Positions 43,116 through 52,295 of a stretch of DNA of 64,000 nucleotides are shown here, in pieces. Every line of letters begins with the position of its first letter. Positions within the stretch are counted from its first letter, which is position 1. The notes under the pieces were generated by a model. It was not told where the DNA came from. It saw only the letters and a program-made list of their open reading frames with translations, and searched no databases. The position numbers were made by a program, and so were the translations under genes. Source of the DNA: Candidatus Halobeggiatoa sp. HSG11 (GTDB lineage: Bacteria > Pseudomonadota > Gammaproteobacteria > Beggiatoales > Beggiatoaceae); contig JAUCGL010000005.1 in NCBI GenBank assembly GCA_030378105.1, positions 1 through 64,000 on the forward strand, read 5' to 3'.

Positions 43116-43135
43116 CTATTTATGTATAACAATGA
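43009..43135. repeat. 127-bp element with CTCATCGTTATACATAAGT inverted ends
   Basis: CTCATCGTTATACATAAGT (43009-43027) and TTATGTATAACAATGAG (about 43119-43135) are inverted with one mismatch. Solo ends of the same family lie at 8184 and 20279. The right end supplies the last codons and the stop of the small frame 43116-43280. Confidence 0.7.
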
Positions 43136-43280
43136 GTGGCAACGCTGGATTATCAATAATAACTAATGGTAAAATTTGCAATCCAGCCCGTTGTTTAGCC
43201 AAACTAAAAATATGTGGATGGCTTTCCGCCAGATTCTCCGGCGATTGAATGATTAATGGTGAAGCTGTGGTTTTTGACAT
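43116..43280 (-). pseudogene. 54-codon gene start truncated by a repeat element
   Basis: The ATG at 43280 has an AAGGAA site. The product begins MSKTTASPLIIQSPENLAES, then HPHIFSLAKQRAGLQILPL; its last residues come from the inverted-repeat element. It reads like the N-terminus of a larger cytoplasmic enzyme, but I cannot assign a family. Probably non-functional. Confidence 0.45.
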
Positions 43281-43399
43281 AGTTTATTCCTTAAGTTGAT
43301 TGTTAGAATCATAATTTATAGGATTAAAGCTAAAATTGATTGTTATCACCGCTCCAAAGTCAGCCACTTAGTTAATTAACATAGCTTTTTAACAAAAAA

Positions 43400-43876
43400 C
43401 TACGACTCATTAACTTGTTTCAAAAAATGATTATAAACTGTATTACTATACCAACGACCTTTTTGAATCATTTCGTCTAATAACGGTTTAACATTTTTTA
43501 TTAAACCACGTTGCTTTGCCATAAATAATACTGAAAGCGTTCCAATTACATTAATTTTCTGGGATTTTGCCATTTTATACCCAAGACGCTCATCAATAAT
43601 TAAAACATCAGCATCTATTTCAATAGATAAAATAATAGCCTCAGCTTCACCCAAATCTAATTCATTTAATAAAAAGCCAAGATATTTAGTACCAATCACT
43701 TCTACAGTTTGAAAATATTCAGAATCAATCTCTTCATAACCAAAAGCTTCTTTACTTTTTATTTCTTTATATACTGCATTAGGAATGTAAATTTTTCCAA
43801 ACAACTCTTTCAATAACAATAACTTATTAACTGAAGCTAATGAAATAATTGGAGTTGTATTTGAAACAACTTTCAT
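43400..43876 (-). CDS. DUF3368 PIN-like toxin
   Basis: A 158-residue protein of the DUF3368 group, PIN-fold nucleases paired with UPF0175 antitoxins. Motifs: VVSNTTPIISLASVNKLLLL at the start, LDLGEAEAIILSIEIDADVLIIDERLGYKMAK in the centre (acidic residues) and INVIGTLSVL. The C-terminal extension (QKGRWYSNTVYNHFL) is typical. It overlaps the antitoxin by 4 bp. Confidence 0.85.
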   Translation of the reverse strand: MKVVSNTTPIISLASVNKLLLLKELFGKIYIPNAVYKEIKSKEAFGYEEIDSEYFQTVEVIGTKYLGFLLNELDLGEAEAIILSIEIDADVLIIDERLGYKMAKSQKINVIGTLSVLFMAKQRGLIKNVKPLLDEMIQKGRWYSNTVYNHFLKQVNES

Positions 43877-44151
43877 TTCATTAAACCCAATGTATTTTGA
43901 GCATCAGTCACCATATCATTGACAATTTCTAAATCATAATCAAAAATTGGTTCTTTTTCAGTATTTAATCGTTGAATAAAATCTAAACGGTTATAACCTG
44001 CTAATTCTGCTGCTTTACCAAGGCTAAGTTTGTTATCTCTATAAAGTGTTAAAGCATAGGAAAATAACATATCTTTAACAAAACATTCCTTATCTACTTT
44101 TAAAGACAAAAAAACTGAATTATCTATGTTGAAGTTTATATTGGTAAACAT
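43873..44151 (-). CDS. UPF0175-family antitoxin
   Basis: A 92-residue protein with the UPF0175 pattern: MLFSYALTLYRDNKLSLGKAAELAGYNRLDFIQRL, an HTH-like element, and an acidic tail. It precedes the DUF3368 toxin with a 4-bp overlap, the standard gene order. Expected to bind both toxin and promoter. Confidence 0.85.
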   Translation of the reverse strand: MFTNINFNIDNSVFLSLKVDKECFVKDMLFSYALTLYRDNKLSLGKAAELAGYNRLDFIQRLNTEKEPIFDYDLEIVNDMVTDAQNTLGLMK

Positions 44152-44210
44152 ATTTTGTTTCCTTTTGTTTGCATAAAATTACATATTAAATATAGACTTA
44201 AAACTTATTT

Positions 44211-47200
44211 TCACCTTTCCAAAGTATACCGCAAATCCACCCCACTCTGCGTCCCAGTCTCCGTTTCCAAAGTCAAACGTTTAGTCAATTGATACCGCAT
44301 TTTCAACAGATTACTGCCATCAAACAAACCAATACCATAACTAACATACAACTCAGGAGTCAGATATTTACCCAACACAAATGCAGCATGTTCAACCCCA
44401 TCCTCAGAAGAAATTCCAGCTTCATCCAAACCAAAATCATCGCCAATTTTCTTGCTTATTGAATTAGCTTTGCTAAGAGGTAACTCGGCAGCCGCAGCCA
44501 ACAATAAATCACCACCACTAGAACCGGCTTGAGCTGCTGGTTTACCCAACACAATATACGACAACATATTGCTCTCATCCATCGAAGGTTCAGAATATAA
44601 ATCCATCTTTAAATTCTGAGCTGTACCATTGATATGCAAGCCAGAAATCACATCTTCATCCCCTCGAATTCGAGTTCCACCAGCCAAAACCACCTCTTCA
44701 CTAGCATTACCTCTACCAACAATCCTACGGAAAGCCCGAATATCTAAACCCGGATTTTCAATTGGGCCACCAGCAAAAAATATCTTGCCCTTATTTATGG
44801 TTAGATTCTGGCCATAGGCTTTAAAAGTCCCGTCAATCCACAGTTCACCATTACCGATAGTGGCTTTACCCGGCTCATTGCTGGCAGTCAAAGTGCCTCC
44901 AATCCGACTTTTAACCCCAGATCCTTCAAAGGTGATATTATCGCCAAATATAACCTTAACATTGGTCGCTATCTGCATCGCACTTGGTTTTGCAACTGGT
45001 TTCTCAGCCTGCTGCTCATCGACAAATATTATATCGTTGGAAATCGCCACTGCCCCACCACCACTGGAACCTTTCGGTGGAGTGAAAGCTGCTTCTGGAA
45101 TTAGCAATTCGCCAATCACCGCAATATTTTCTGGAGCCAATTTGATATTTATATCAGGAGAAATCAACACCCACGCATTGGGCATGTTGACCACCTCAAA
45201 ATCATTGCCATTAATATTTATTTCAGCATCCCATTTAGTGAAAGAAGGTAAATTGGCTTGACCTTTAATATTCAATTGGCAAGTGGCAGAATCGCATTCC
45301 CCAGAACGAATGCCAGCATCTAAATATATTTTTTCGCTGCCATCACTGCGTAAAGCTAAATTGAAATCTTTCAGTATCAAGCCTAAATTAGGTAATTCAG
45401 CAGCTACATCAATAACTTGAATTTTACCTTGTATTTTAGGTTTTTCCAGCAAACCAGCCACATTTAAGTCAATTCCAACTTGACCTTTAGTATTCTCAGC
45501 TTGCGGCACAAAGGTTGGCAGAATATCTAAATCACCAAATTTAGCAGTTAAATTAGCTTTAATCGGTTGCTTACCTTTCGGCGGTACATGAGTTAGTTTG
45601 GACATTTTGATTTGACCATTGATATTGCTGCGGTTCAGCATTTTTAATTTTAAACCACCATTAAGACCTTTATTATTGATTTTTAAGTTTAAATCACCAC
45701 CAGCAAATTTTAATTTTTCCACTTTATCATCAGTTATCATGGAAAAAACTCCGGGAGCAATTTTTATCTCTACATCAGAATTTATCTTGCCATCAGGACG
45801 TAAAGTTGTTTGTAAACCACCGTTGATAGCACCATTTTTGATATTCATATTTTCAGGTAGGAAAGCTTGCAATAATTCCAAGGATAGCTTCTTAATATCA
45901 ACTTTTAACTCACTACCAGATTTACCAGACCAATCAGCTTTAGTACATAATTTACCAGCAGTTTTAGTATTTTGCAGACAAGCTTTGCCTAACTTAATCT
46001 GTTCCGCTGACAGCAATAAAGGAGTTGGTTTAGCAAGTTCCCAATTATCAGCTTTTTCGGTATTTAAATTAATCTGTTGCAGCATTCCTTGCCAACTTGA
46101 CATCTGTTTTAAACCACCTTTTAGTTGTAGCATAAAATCATCGGTTGGCATGTCTAAACTAGCAGTTATCGTATGTTTAGGTAAACTACCATCACCTTTC
46201 AGTTCAATTTTATTAATTTCAGTTGCACCAGCAGATAAATTAGTTGCCACAATATCTAAAAACAACTTTTGTGAACCACGTAAATTAACATCCACATCAG
46301 TAGTTAATTTTTGCAATTTATTTTGTTGCATAACTATCGAATTAGCTTTCAATTGGGCTTTCACATGAGGTAAATTTAACGGCCCAGTCAGACTACCTTT
46401 ACCAACAATACTGCCTTTCGCATCAGGCAAGAAAGCTTTCAAATCGGGTGCATTTATTTCCCAAGTTAAATCAGATTTATCTCCCAATTGACCATTGGCA
46501 ATCAAATAAGTTTCTCCAGAAGTGAAGTCCAACTTATTGATTTTATAAACATCACCATCAATATTTATATCTGTTTCCAAGTTCAATGGATAATCACGCA
46601 ACGTACCACCTAATTGGTTAATTTGCAGTTGAGTAACTAGCTTTTTATCCATCTTACCTTCAGTTTGGATATTCATTGCTAATTCACCCGGCCATTCTTT
46701 CCACTGTTTTCCGGGATTTAAATTTTCCCCCTGCAAAGTGAAATTCCAGTTAAGGTTGGGTTGCCATTGCACTTGACCAGATAAATCTAAAATTCCTTGT
46801 AAAATATCACCTTGCAAACTATTTAACTGCAAACTTTTATCATTGCCATTACCCATTGCTTGCCAACGTCCGGCCGGAATATCTTTACCTTTCAATTCGG
46901 TATCTAGTTGTAATTGATAAGATTTAATTCCACCTTCAATGCTGAAAGCTCCAGTTTTACTCTGTACCATCTCTCCACCATTCAGAGGCCATTGTAAATC
47001 TTGCCAATTAAGTACTGCGGTAATAATTTCGCCATCAGTAGTTCCAGAACCGCTTAAAGAAAGCTCCATACCAGTCTGCGGAATTGATATATCTAATTGA
47101 TTTATCTCAAAACTGTCACCTTCCAATCCAGCTATTAAATTTGTATTGAGATTCAAACCTTTAGGCCAGTCAGGCCATACTTCTTTTAATACAATTTTAT

Positions 47201-49709
47201 TAACATCCAAGTTTAATTGAGCGGCTAAAGTTGGTTGCCAATTGACTTCACCATTTGCATTAATTGCTCCTTGCAACGTTTTGGTATTTAACGAGTTAAT
47301 TGTGAAATGTTCCAAATCACCTTGTCCAGACAGCTTAATTTTACTCACAGGAACCTGTTGACCATCAACTTGAGTGGTTATATTTAATTTATAATCTTCA
47401 GTATTTCCAACTAAAGTTATCTTGCCTTTTTTGCTAGTGACCAGTGAATTTTTGCCAACCAACGGCCATTGTAATGCTTTCCAATTAACCGTAGCATCAA
47501 AACTAGGAACCTCTCCCAGCAGTCCATCAGCCTGTAAGGAAATTTGGGCAGCAGTTTTAGGTAAATTAACCTTTAAACTTCTGACCTTAAACTTGTCACC
47601 ATCCAGATTTGCCACCAACTTAGTATCCAACTTTAACTTATTTGGCCAATCTTTCCAGACTTCTTGTAAATTCAGTTTTTTAACGTCAAGATTCAATTGA
47701 GCCAATAGTTTAGATTGCCAATTGACCTTACCAGTTATATCAATCTTGCCTTTCAACAATTCACTGTGCAGAGATTTAAGGTTAAATTGTTGCAAATTTC
47801 CCTGTCCCAACAAACCAATATGAGTTTTAGGAACCTGTTGACCATCAACTTGAGTGGTTAATTTAACTTTATAATCTTCAGTAGTTCCAAACACATGCAC
47901 TTGTCCAGTTTTGCTTGTTGCGATAGAATTTTTACCAACCAATGGCCATTGCAATTGCTGCCAAGCCAAAGTTGCATCAAAACTAGGAATCTTTCCGAGC
48001 GTACCATCTGCAACTAAACTAATATTCGCTTTAGTATCAGGTAGATTAACTTGTAAGCTTTCCAGTTTAAATTTATCATCATCCAAATTGGCTGCCAATT
48101 TAGTATCTAAACGTAACTTATCCGGCCAATCAGGCCATACTTCTTTCAGATTCAATTTTTCTACCGCCAATTCTAACTGTCCAACCAATTTTGGTTGCCA
48201 ACTGATTGCTCCAACTGTATTTATTTCTCCTTCCAATAATTTAGTTTTTAAAGATTCCAGTTTAAATTGTTGTAAATCACCGTTGCCTTGCAAAGTTATT
48301 TGACTTGGTGGAACCTGTCCACCAGCAACTTGAGTACTCAAAGCAACTTGGTAATTTTGCATTGTTCCACTGACATCTACTTGACCTTGCTTACTATTAA
48401 CCAATTCTTCTCCAATTAACGGCCATTGCAAACCTTGCCAATTTAAAGTAGCAGTTTTTATTTCCGGGTTATCTTCGGCAATAATTCCAGCAGCTTGCAG
48501 GGAAATTTTAGTATTAGTTTGTGGAATATTGACAGCTAAATTATCCACTTGGAAATTTTCACCATCCAATTTAGCCAAAAGTTTAGTATCAATTGTCAAT
48601 TCATCCGGCCAATCGGGCCAAAATTCTTTAATCGAAATTGCTTGTATATCAAGGTTCACGTACCCTAACAATTTCGGAGTCCAGCTAAATTGCCCCTTAA
48701 CATCCAGCAGACCTTCCAATAGCTCAGAATGGAGAGTGTTTATTATCACTTGCTGCTGATTACCTTGACCATTGATTCGCCAATTACTTGCTGGGATTTG
48801 CTGTCCATCAACTTTAGTTTGCAGGGCAAAATTATAGCTATCCAAACCACCAGTTACAGTTATTTTACCCTGTTGACTAATAACCATTTTTTCGGGAATA
48901 TCCAGTGGCCAATATATCTCTTGCCAAGTCAATTTTGCATCCAGATTCAAATTGCCAACCAAATCAGTGACAGTTGTCTGTAAATCTATCGCTAACGGCT
49001 CATTTACTTGATGAGTTAATGTCATTTTTTCCATATCACCACTCAGTTCAGCTTGGCCAACTACTTTAAAATCTGGCAAATTAGCATTCCAGTCTAAATC
49101 CAGTTGCACTTTATGTGGCTTAACAAAACCAACATCACCAGCCAACTTGACATTAAATAATGGAGCAGTTACTTGAAAATTTTGCAGGGTTAAATGGTCA
49201 CTTGTTTGCGATTGCAGGTTGATATTGTCGATAATAAACGGTTCTGCATCAGCAGTTTGGATGGAAATGTGGTTGATTTGAATATCATCCAACGCAATTT
49301 GCACTGGCAATTTTATATCGGGAATTTCTATTGGACCAGATTCTTTCTCAGGTTCTGGTTCTTCGACAGTTGGTTCAGATTTGGGTAAATGGATTTCGAT
49401 ATTATTGATATGCAATTGTTCTAAATGGACTTTAGCAGATAATAAAGCTCCAGCATCCCAGTCAAATACAAATGATTCAACTTTGGCTGTGGTCTCGCCA
49501 TCTTGATAGGATAGGTCGTTGAAGCTAACTCGGTCGATGATACGGCCTTCTAATTTAGCAATTTTTAATTCACCCGGAGCAAAGTTTTTTGCTTGATTGC
49601 CAATGAATTGTAGGCCAGATTCGGTGCTTATAAGCCAAGTAACTGTGGCTATTATGGTTATAAGTAAGAATAAGATTGTTAGTAATGAGTATTTTAAGAA
49701 GCGTCGCAT
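44211..49709 (-). CDS. tamB: TamB-like translocation/assembly protein, enlarged
   Basis: An 1832-residue inner-membrane-anchored protein (about 1260 in E. coli). An N-terminal membrane segment (8-28) precedes a long AsmA-like, beta-rich periplasmic groove. Its C-terminus carries the TamB/DUF490 domain (about 1500-1832; LSYIVLGKPAAQAG and SYGIGLFDGSNLLKMRYQL), which contacts an outer-membrane Omp85 partner. Residues about 258-980 hold five repeats of about 160 residues, each opening with the pattern N/A-W-x3-L/Y-WPL and containing a (W/P)DWP or KDWP segment. TamB carries phospholipids or assists autotransporter assembly. No tamA lies next to it. Confidence 0.88.
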   Translation of the reverse strand: MRRFLKYSLLTILFLLITIIATVTWLISTESGLQFIGNQAKNFAPGELKIAKLEGRIIDRVSFNDLSYQDGETTAKVESFVFDWDAGALLSAKVHLEQLHINNIEIHLPKSEPTVEEPEPEKESGPIEIPDIKLPVQIALDDIQINHISIQTADAEPFIIDNINLQSQTSDHLTLQNFQVTAPLFNVKLAGDVGFVKPHKVQLDLDWNANLPDFKVVGQAELSGDMEKMTLTHQVNEPLAIDLQTTVTDLVGNLNLDAKLTWQEIYWPLDIPEKMVISQQGKITVTGGLDSYNFALQTKVDGQQIPASNWRINGQGNQQQVIINTLHSELLEGLLDVKGQFSWTPKLLGYVNLDIQAISIKEFWPDWPDELTIDTKLLAKLDGENFQVDNLAVNIPQTNTKISLQAAGIIAEDNPEIKTATLNWQGLQWPLIGEELVNSKQGQVDVSGTMQNYQVALSTQVAGGQVPPSQITLQGNGDLQQFKLESLKTKLLEGEINTVGAISWQPKLVGQLELAVEKLNLKEVWPDWPDKLRLDTKLAANLDDDKFKLESLQVNLPDTKANISLVADGTLGKIPSFDATLAWQQLQWPLVGKNSIATSKTGQVHVFGTTEDYKVKLTTQVDGQQVPKTHIGLLGQGNLQQFNLKSLHSELLKGKIDITGKVNWQSKLLAQLNLDVKKLNLQEVWKDWPNKLKLDTKLVANLDGDKFKVRSLKVNLPKTAAQISLQADGLLGEVPSFDATVNWKALQWPLVGKNSLVTSKKGKITLVGNTEDYKLNITTQVDGQQVPVSKIKLSGQGDLEHFTINSLNTKTLQGAINANGEVNWQPTLAAQLNLDVNKIVLKEVWPDWPKGLNLNTNLIAGLEGDSFEINQLDISIPQTGMELSLSGSGTTDGEIITAVLNWQDLQWPLNGGEMVQSKTGAFSIEGGIKSYQLQLDTELKGKDIPAGRWQAMGNGNDKSLQLNSLQGDILQGILDLSGQVQWQPNLNWNFTLQGENLNPGKQWKEWPGELAMNIQTEGKMDKKLVTQLQINQLGGTLRDYPLNLETDINIDGDVYKINKLDFTSGETYLIANGQLGDKSDLTWEINAPDLKAFLPDAKGSIVGKGSLTGPLNLPHVKAQLKANSIVMQQNKLQKLTTDVDVNLRGSQKLFLDIVATNLSAGATEINKIELKGDGSLPKHTITASLDMPTDDFMLQLKGGLKQMSSWQGMLQQINLNTEKADNWELAKPTPLLLSAEQIKLGKACLQNTKTAGKLCTKADWSGKSGSELKVDIKKLSLELLQAFLPENMNIKNGAINGGLQTTLRPDGKINSDVEIKIAPGVFSMITDDKVEKLKFAGGDLNLKINNKGLNGGLKLKMLNRSNINGQIKMSKLTHVPPKGKQPIKANLTAKFGDLDILPTFVPQAENTKGQVGIDLNVAGLLEKPKIQGKIQVIDVAAELPNLGLILKDFNLALRSDGSEKIYLDAGIRSGECDSATCQLNIKGQANLPSFTKWDAEININGNDFEVVNMPNAWVLISPDINIKLAPENIAVIGELLIPEAAFTPPKGSSGGGAVAISNDIIFVDEQQAEKPVAKPSAMQIATNVKVIFGDNITFEGSGVKSRIGGTLTASNEPGKATIGNGELWIDGTFKAYGQNLTINKGKIFFAGGPIENPGLDIRAFRRIVGRGNASEEVVLAGGTRIRGDEDVISGLHINGTAQNLKMDLYSEPSMDESNMLSYIVLGKPAAQAGSSGGDLLLAAAAELPLSKANSISKKIGDDFGLDEAGISSEDGVEHAAFVLGKYLTPELYVSYGIGLFDGSNLLKMRYQLTKRLTLETETGTQSGVDLRYTLER

Positions 49710-49889
49710 GGTAGTTAATGTTGGTATGTTTGAGAGTGTTATTATAATGAAATTTGAGAATAAATTAAAGCAGGGAAAGCTTTAACATAACGTAGGAGCA
49801 ATCATAGCCTGTCGAAAAACAGCTATTTTGACTAATTTTTGTATCCCACTTTATGGATAGCAAACAATTAAAAGTTGAAAATTGAAAGT

Positions 49890-49995
49890 TATAGCATTTC
49901 CCGATTAAATAGATTACAGTAATACAAAATAAATAATTGATATTTTTTATAAATTTTAATTAAGAATTAACCATTCATAATTAATAATTGCTATA
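49890..49995 (+). repeat. Family A repeat copy
   Basis: TATAGCATTTCCCGATTAAA ... TAATAATTGCTATA, with the same internal TAATTAACCATTCATAATTA motif as the other copies. Confidence 0.75.
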
Positions 49996-50000
49996 ATAGA

Positions 50001-50100
50001 TTCCACCGATTTTATCAGTGGCTATTCACATTCAATCCTTTCAAGATTTGAACAACCCCAACGGGGTTAAATTTGAATAGCCATAGGTGAAACCTATGGT
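50001..50100 (+). repeat. Family B structured repeat
   Basis: Three stem-loops in order: CCACCGATTTTATCAGTGG, the CCCCAACGGGG core and CCATAGGTGAAACCTATGG, with GGCTATTCA/TTGAATAGCC closing the whole. Shared with 54986 and, reversed, with 20348. Confidence 0.75.
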
Positions 50101-50190
50101 ACTTTAAAAATTAAAAAATGGGAAATTTTAAGACAGAATAAAAGCTGTTTTTAGACAGGCTAGAGCAATGCTTGCATCTAAAAAACTTGG

Positions 50191-50278
50191 GTAGTCCTAC
50201 AATACGTAATGTTAAACTTGCTAGATATTTGAGACCTATCAGTTTTTTTGGAATTATCACTACTTTATGTAAGATTAC
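50191..50278. repeat. 88-bp element of the GTAGTCC...GTAGTG family
   Basis: GTAGTCCTACAATACGTAAT at the left and ACTACTTTATGTAAGATTAC at the right are imperfect inverted repeats, as in 13721-13811 and 35991-36095. Confidence 0.6.
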
Positions 50279-50347
50279 TAACCATGTTACTCGTACTACA
50301 TGGCTTGACCTACTAATTATTTGAATTTATAATGAGTTTTCTTAGAA

Positions 50348-50439
50348 TAGGACTTACGCATTGGTAAAGCAATCATTTTATGAATTTGTTAAGATACAAA
50401 TAGTTATAACAAATCGTATCAAATGCGTTATGTCCTATA
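50348..50439. repeat. 92-bp element of the GGACTTACGCA family
   Basis: TAGGACTTACGCATTGG at the left and CAAATGCGTTATGTCCTA at the right. It ends 31 bp upstream of the dctM start, so it may provide part of its promoter. Confidence 0.65.
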
Positions 50440-50470
50440 GAAATCTACAATAGGAAATTGGAAATTAATA

Positions 50471-51790
50471 ATGGAATTATTTAGTAGGGAAGTTTGGGCC
50501 TTATTTATGTTTGTTGTATTAATGTTAGCAATATTAATCGGTTATCCAGTAGCTTTTACTTTAGGGGCAGTATCTCTATTATTCGGTAGCATTTTCTTGG
50601 GACTTGGTTTTTTCGACTTATTGCCAATGCGAATCTGGGGCATAATGACCAATTTTACCTTGTTAGCAGTGCCATTATTTGTGTTTATGGGAATAATTTT
50701 AGAAAAATCTGGACTTGCCGAAGACTTATTGGAAACAATGGGAGCATTATTTGGCTCATTGCGTGGCGGTTTGGCTATTTCTATCATAATTGTAGGAGCT
50801 TTATTAGCAGCAACTACCGGTGTGGTCGGGGCAACTGTTGTTACAATGGGCATTATCGCTTTACCTTCCTTATTAAAAAATAATTACTCTCCCAGTCTTG
50901 CCACTGGAGTGATTGCTACTTCTGGCACTTTAGGGCAAATTATTCCTCCAAGTATCATATTGATTTTATTAGCAGATATGATTGGAGTGCCAGTAGGAAG
51001 ATTGTTTCTTGGGGCGGTTATGCCGGGTATTTTATTAGTTGGATTATATTTACTTTATGTGGTGGTGAAAGCTTGGTTAGACCCAAAATCAGCTCCAGCT
51101 TTAAATACAAATGTACATATAGGTTGGCAGCAAGCTATAAAAACAGTGTTACCAGTATTACTGTTAATTTTTGCGGTGTTGGGAACAATATTTTTTGGTA
51201 TAGCAACACCAACTGAATCAGCAGCTTTTGGAGCAGTTGGGGCTTTAATTTTAGCTCATAAACGCTTAAGTTTAAAAAATTTACAAGATGCTATGCAACA
51301 TACCACTCGTTTGACTAGCATGGTTTTTTTAATTTTAATTGGAGCGACTGCATTTGGTTTAGTATTCAGAGGGATGGGTGGAGATAGGTTAGTACATGAA
51401 ATCTTAACTCAATTACCCGGTGGAACTTGGGGATTTATGTTAATTAGTTTACTGATTGTTTTTATTTTAGGATTTTTTTTAGACTTTTTAGAAATTTGTT
51501 TTATTGTAGTTCCAATCCTCGCTCCAATAGCAGAGTTTTTTCAAATAGATTTACTTTGGTTTGCCGTATTAATTGCAGTAAATTTACAGACTTCTTTCTT
51601 GACTCCACCATTTGGTTTTTCATTATTTTACTTAAAAGCAGTGGCTCCACTAACCATGCAAATGACAACTATTTATAAAGGTATTGTGCCATTTGTTATT
51701 TTACAAGTGATTGGTTTGATATTGTTAATTTTATTTCCACAGATAACATTATGGTTACCAAATTTAGTAGACAGTTGGTTCAATCTTTAG
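50471..51790 (+). CDS. dctM: TRAP transporter large permease DctM
   Basis: A 439-residue DctM-type permease (TRAP/ion-transporter superfamily): 11-12 membrane helices. Signature regions are GYPVAFTLGAVSLLFG, LLAATTGVVGATVVTMGIIALP, GTLGQIIPPSIILILLADMIGVPVG and FFGIATPTESAAFGAVGALIL. It imports organic acids or similar substrates with Na+. DctQ and the binding protein DctP, needed for uptake, are not next to it, so the rest of the transporter must lie elsewhere. A hairpin just after the stop could act as a terminator. Confidence 0.95.
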   Translation: MELFSREVWALFMFVVLMLAILIGYPVAFTLGAVSLLFGSIFLGLGFFDLLPMRIWGIMTNFTLLAVPLFVFMGIILEKSGLAEDLLETMGALFGSLRGGLAISIIIVGALLAATTGVVGATVVTMGIIALPSLLKNNYSPSLATGVIATSGTLGQIIPPSIILILLADMIGVPVGRLFLGAVMPGILLVGLYLLYVVVKAWLDPKSAPALNTNVHIGWQQAIKTVLPVLLLIFAVLGTIFFGIATPTESAAFGAVGALILAHKRLSLKNLQDAMQHTTRLTSMVFLILIGATAFGLVFRGMGGDRLVHEILTQLPGGTWGFMLISLLIVFILGFFLDFLEICFIVVPILAPIAEFFQIDLLWFAVLIAVNLQTSFLTPPFGFSLFYLKAVAPLTMQMTTIYKGIVPFVILQVIGLILLILFPQITLWLPNLVDSWFNL

Positions 51791-51823
51791 TTTCGGGAAA
51801 TCTGCTTCACTCCATTCCCGAAA
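51791..51823. repeat. Hairpin TTTCGGGAA/TTCCCGAAA after dctM
   Basis: A perfect 9-bp inverted pair with a 15-nt loop, directly after the dctM stop codon. Also present within 5434-5533 and, imperfectly, at 31320. It may serve as a transcriptional terminator, although no U tract follows. Confidence 0.55.
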
Positions 51824-51847
51824 CAAATATCCAATTGGCGATAGTAT

Positions 51848-51952
51848 TATAGCATTTCCCAATTGGATATACCGCATTTATATTAAGCAAGAATCTGATA
51901 TTTTTATAGAATTTAATTAATAATTAACCATTCATAATTAATAATTGCTATA
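51848..51952 (+). repeat. Family A repeat copy
   Basis: TATAGCATTTCCCAATTGGA ... ATAATTGCTATA. This and the next copy (52088) lie 135 bp apart in the same orientation. Confidence 0.75.
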
Positions 51953-52087
51953 AAACGCCATTCGTGCGTGGCGTAATTCAAGTTCTTGCCAAATTAATAA
52001 GTCGAATACGTTGGCGAATTGAAAACGAAACTTTTAACACAAAATCAAGGTTATCATTTTGAACATAACTTCGCTCACGGCAAATAG

Positions 52088-52192
52088 TATAGCATTTCCC
52101 GATTGAATAGACCACAGTTATATTAAGCAAGAATTTGATATTTTTATAGATTTTAATTAATAATTAAGCATTCATAATTAATAATTGCTATA
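52088..52192 (+). repeat. Family A repeat copy
   Basis: TATAGCATTTCCCGATTGAA ... AATAATTGCTATA. The gap to the next gene (52193-52295) has no obvious coding content; the promoter of the 52296 gene must lie here or in the repeat. Confidence 0.75.
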
Positions 52193-52295
52193 GATGTTTT
52201 ACTGAGAAATTGATTAGTTCACAGAATTTTGACATTAACATGTCTGACAAATTTTATCCCACCTTAAACGATATTCGAAAATTTTTCCAAAATAT

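Larger units (their letters stand above)
49786..50470. other. Gene-free stretch packed with repeat elements
   Basis: In order: a family A copy (49890), a family B copy (50001), an 88-bp GTAGTCC element (50191) and a 92-bp GGACTTACGCA element (50348). The last ends 31 bp before the dctM ATG. No coding frame. Confidence 0.7.

Noticed and set aside
44629-49388. Several long open frames antisense to tamB
   Set aside because: They mirror the repetitive codon pattern of tamB; no start signals or domains.
50001-50100. Riboswitch upstream of dctM
   Set aside because: The same structure occurs at 20348 and 54986 in unrelated contexts, and it is more than 370 bp from dctM with two other elements between, so a mobile repeat is the better explanation.
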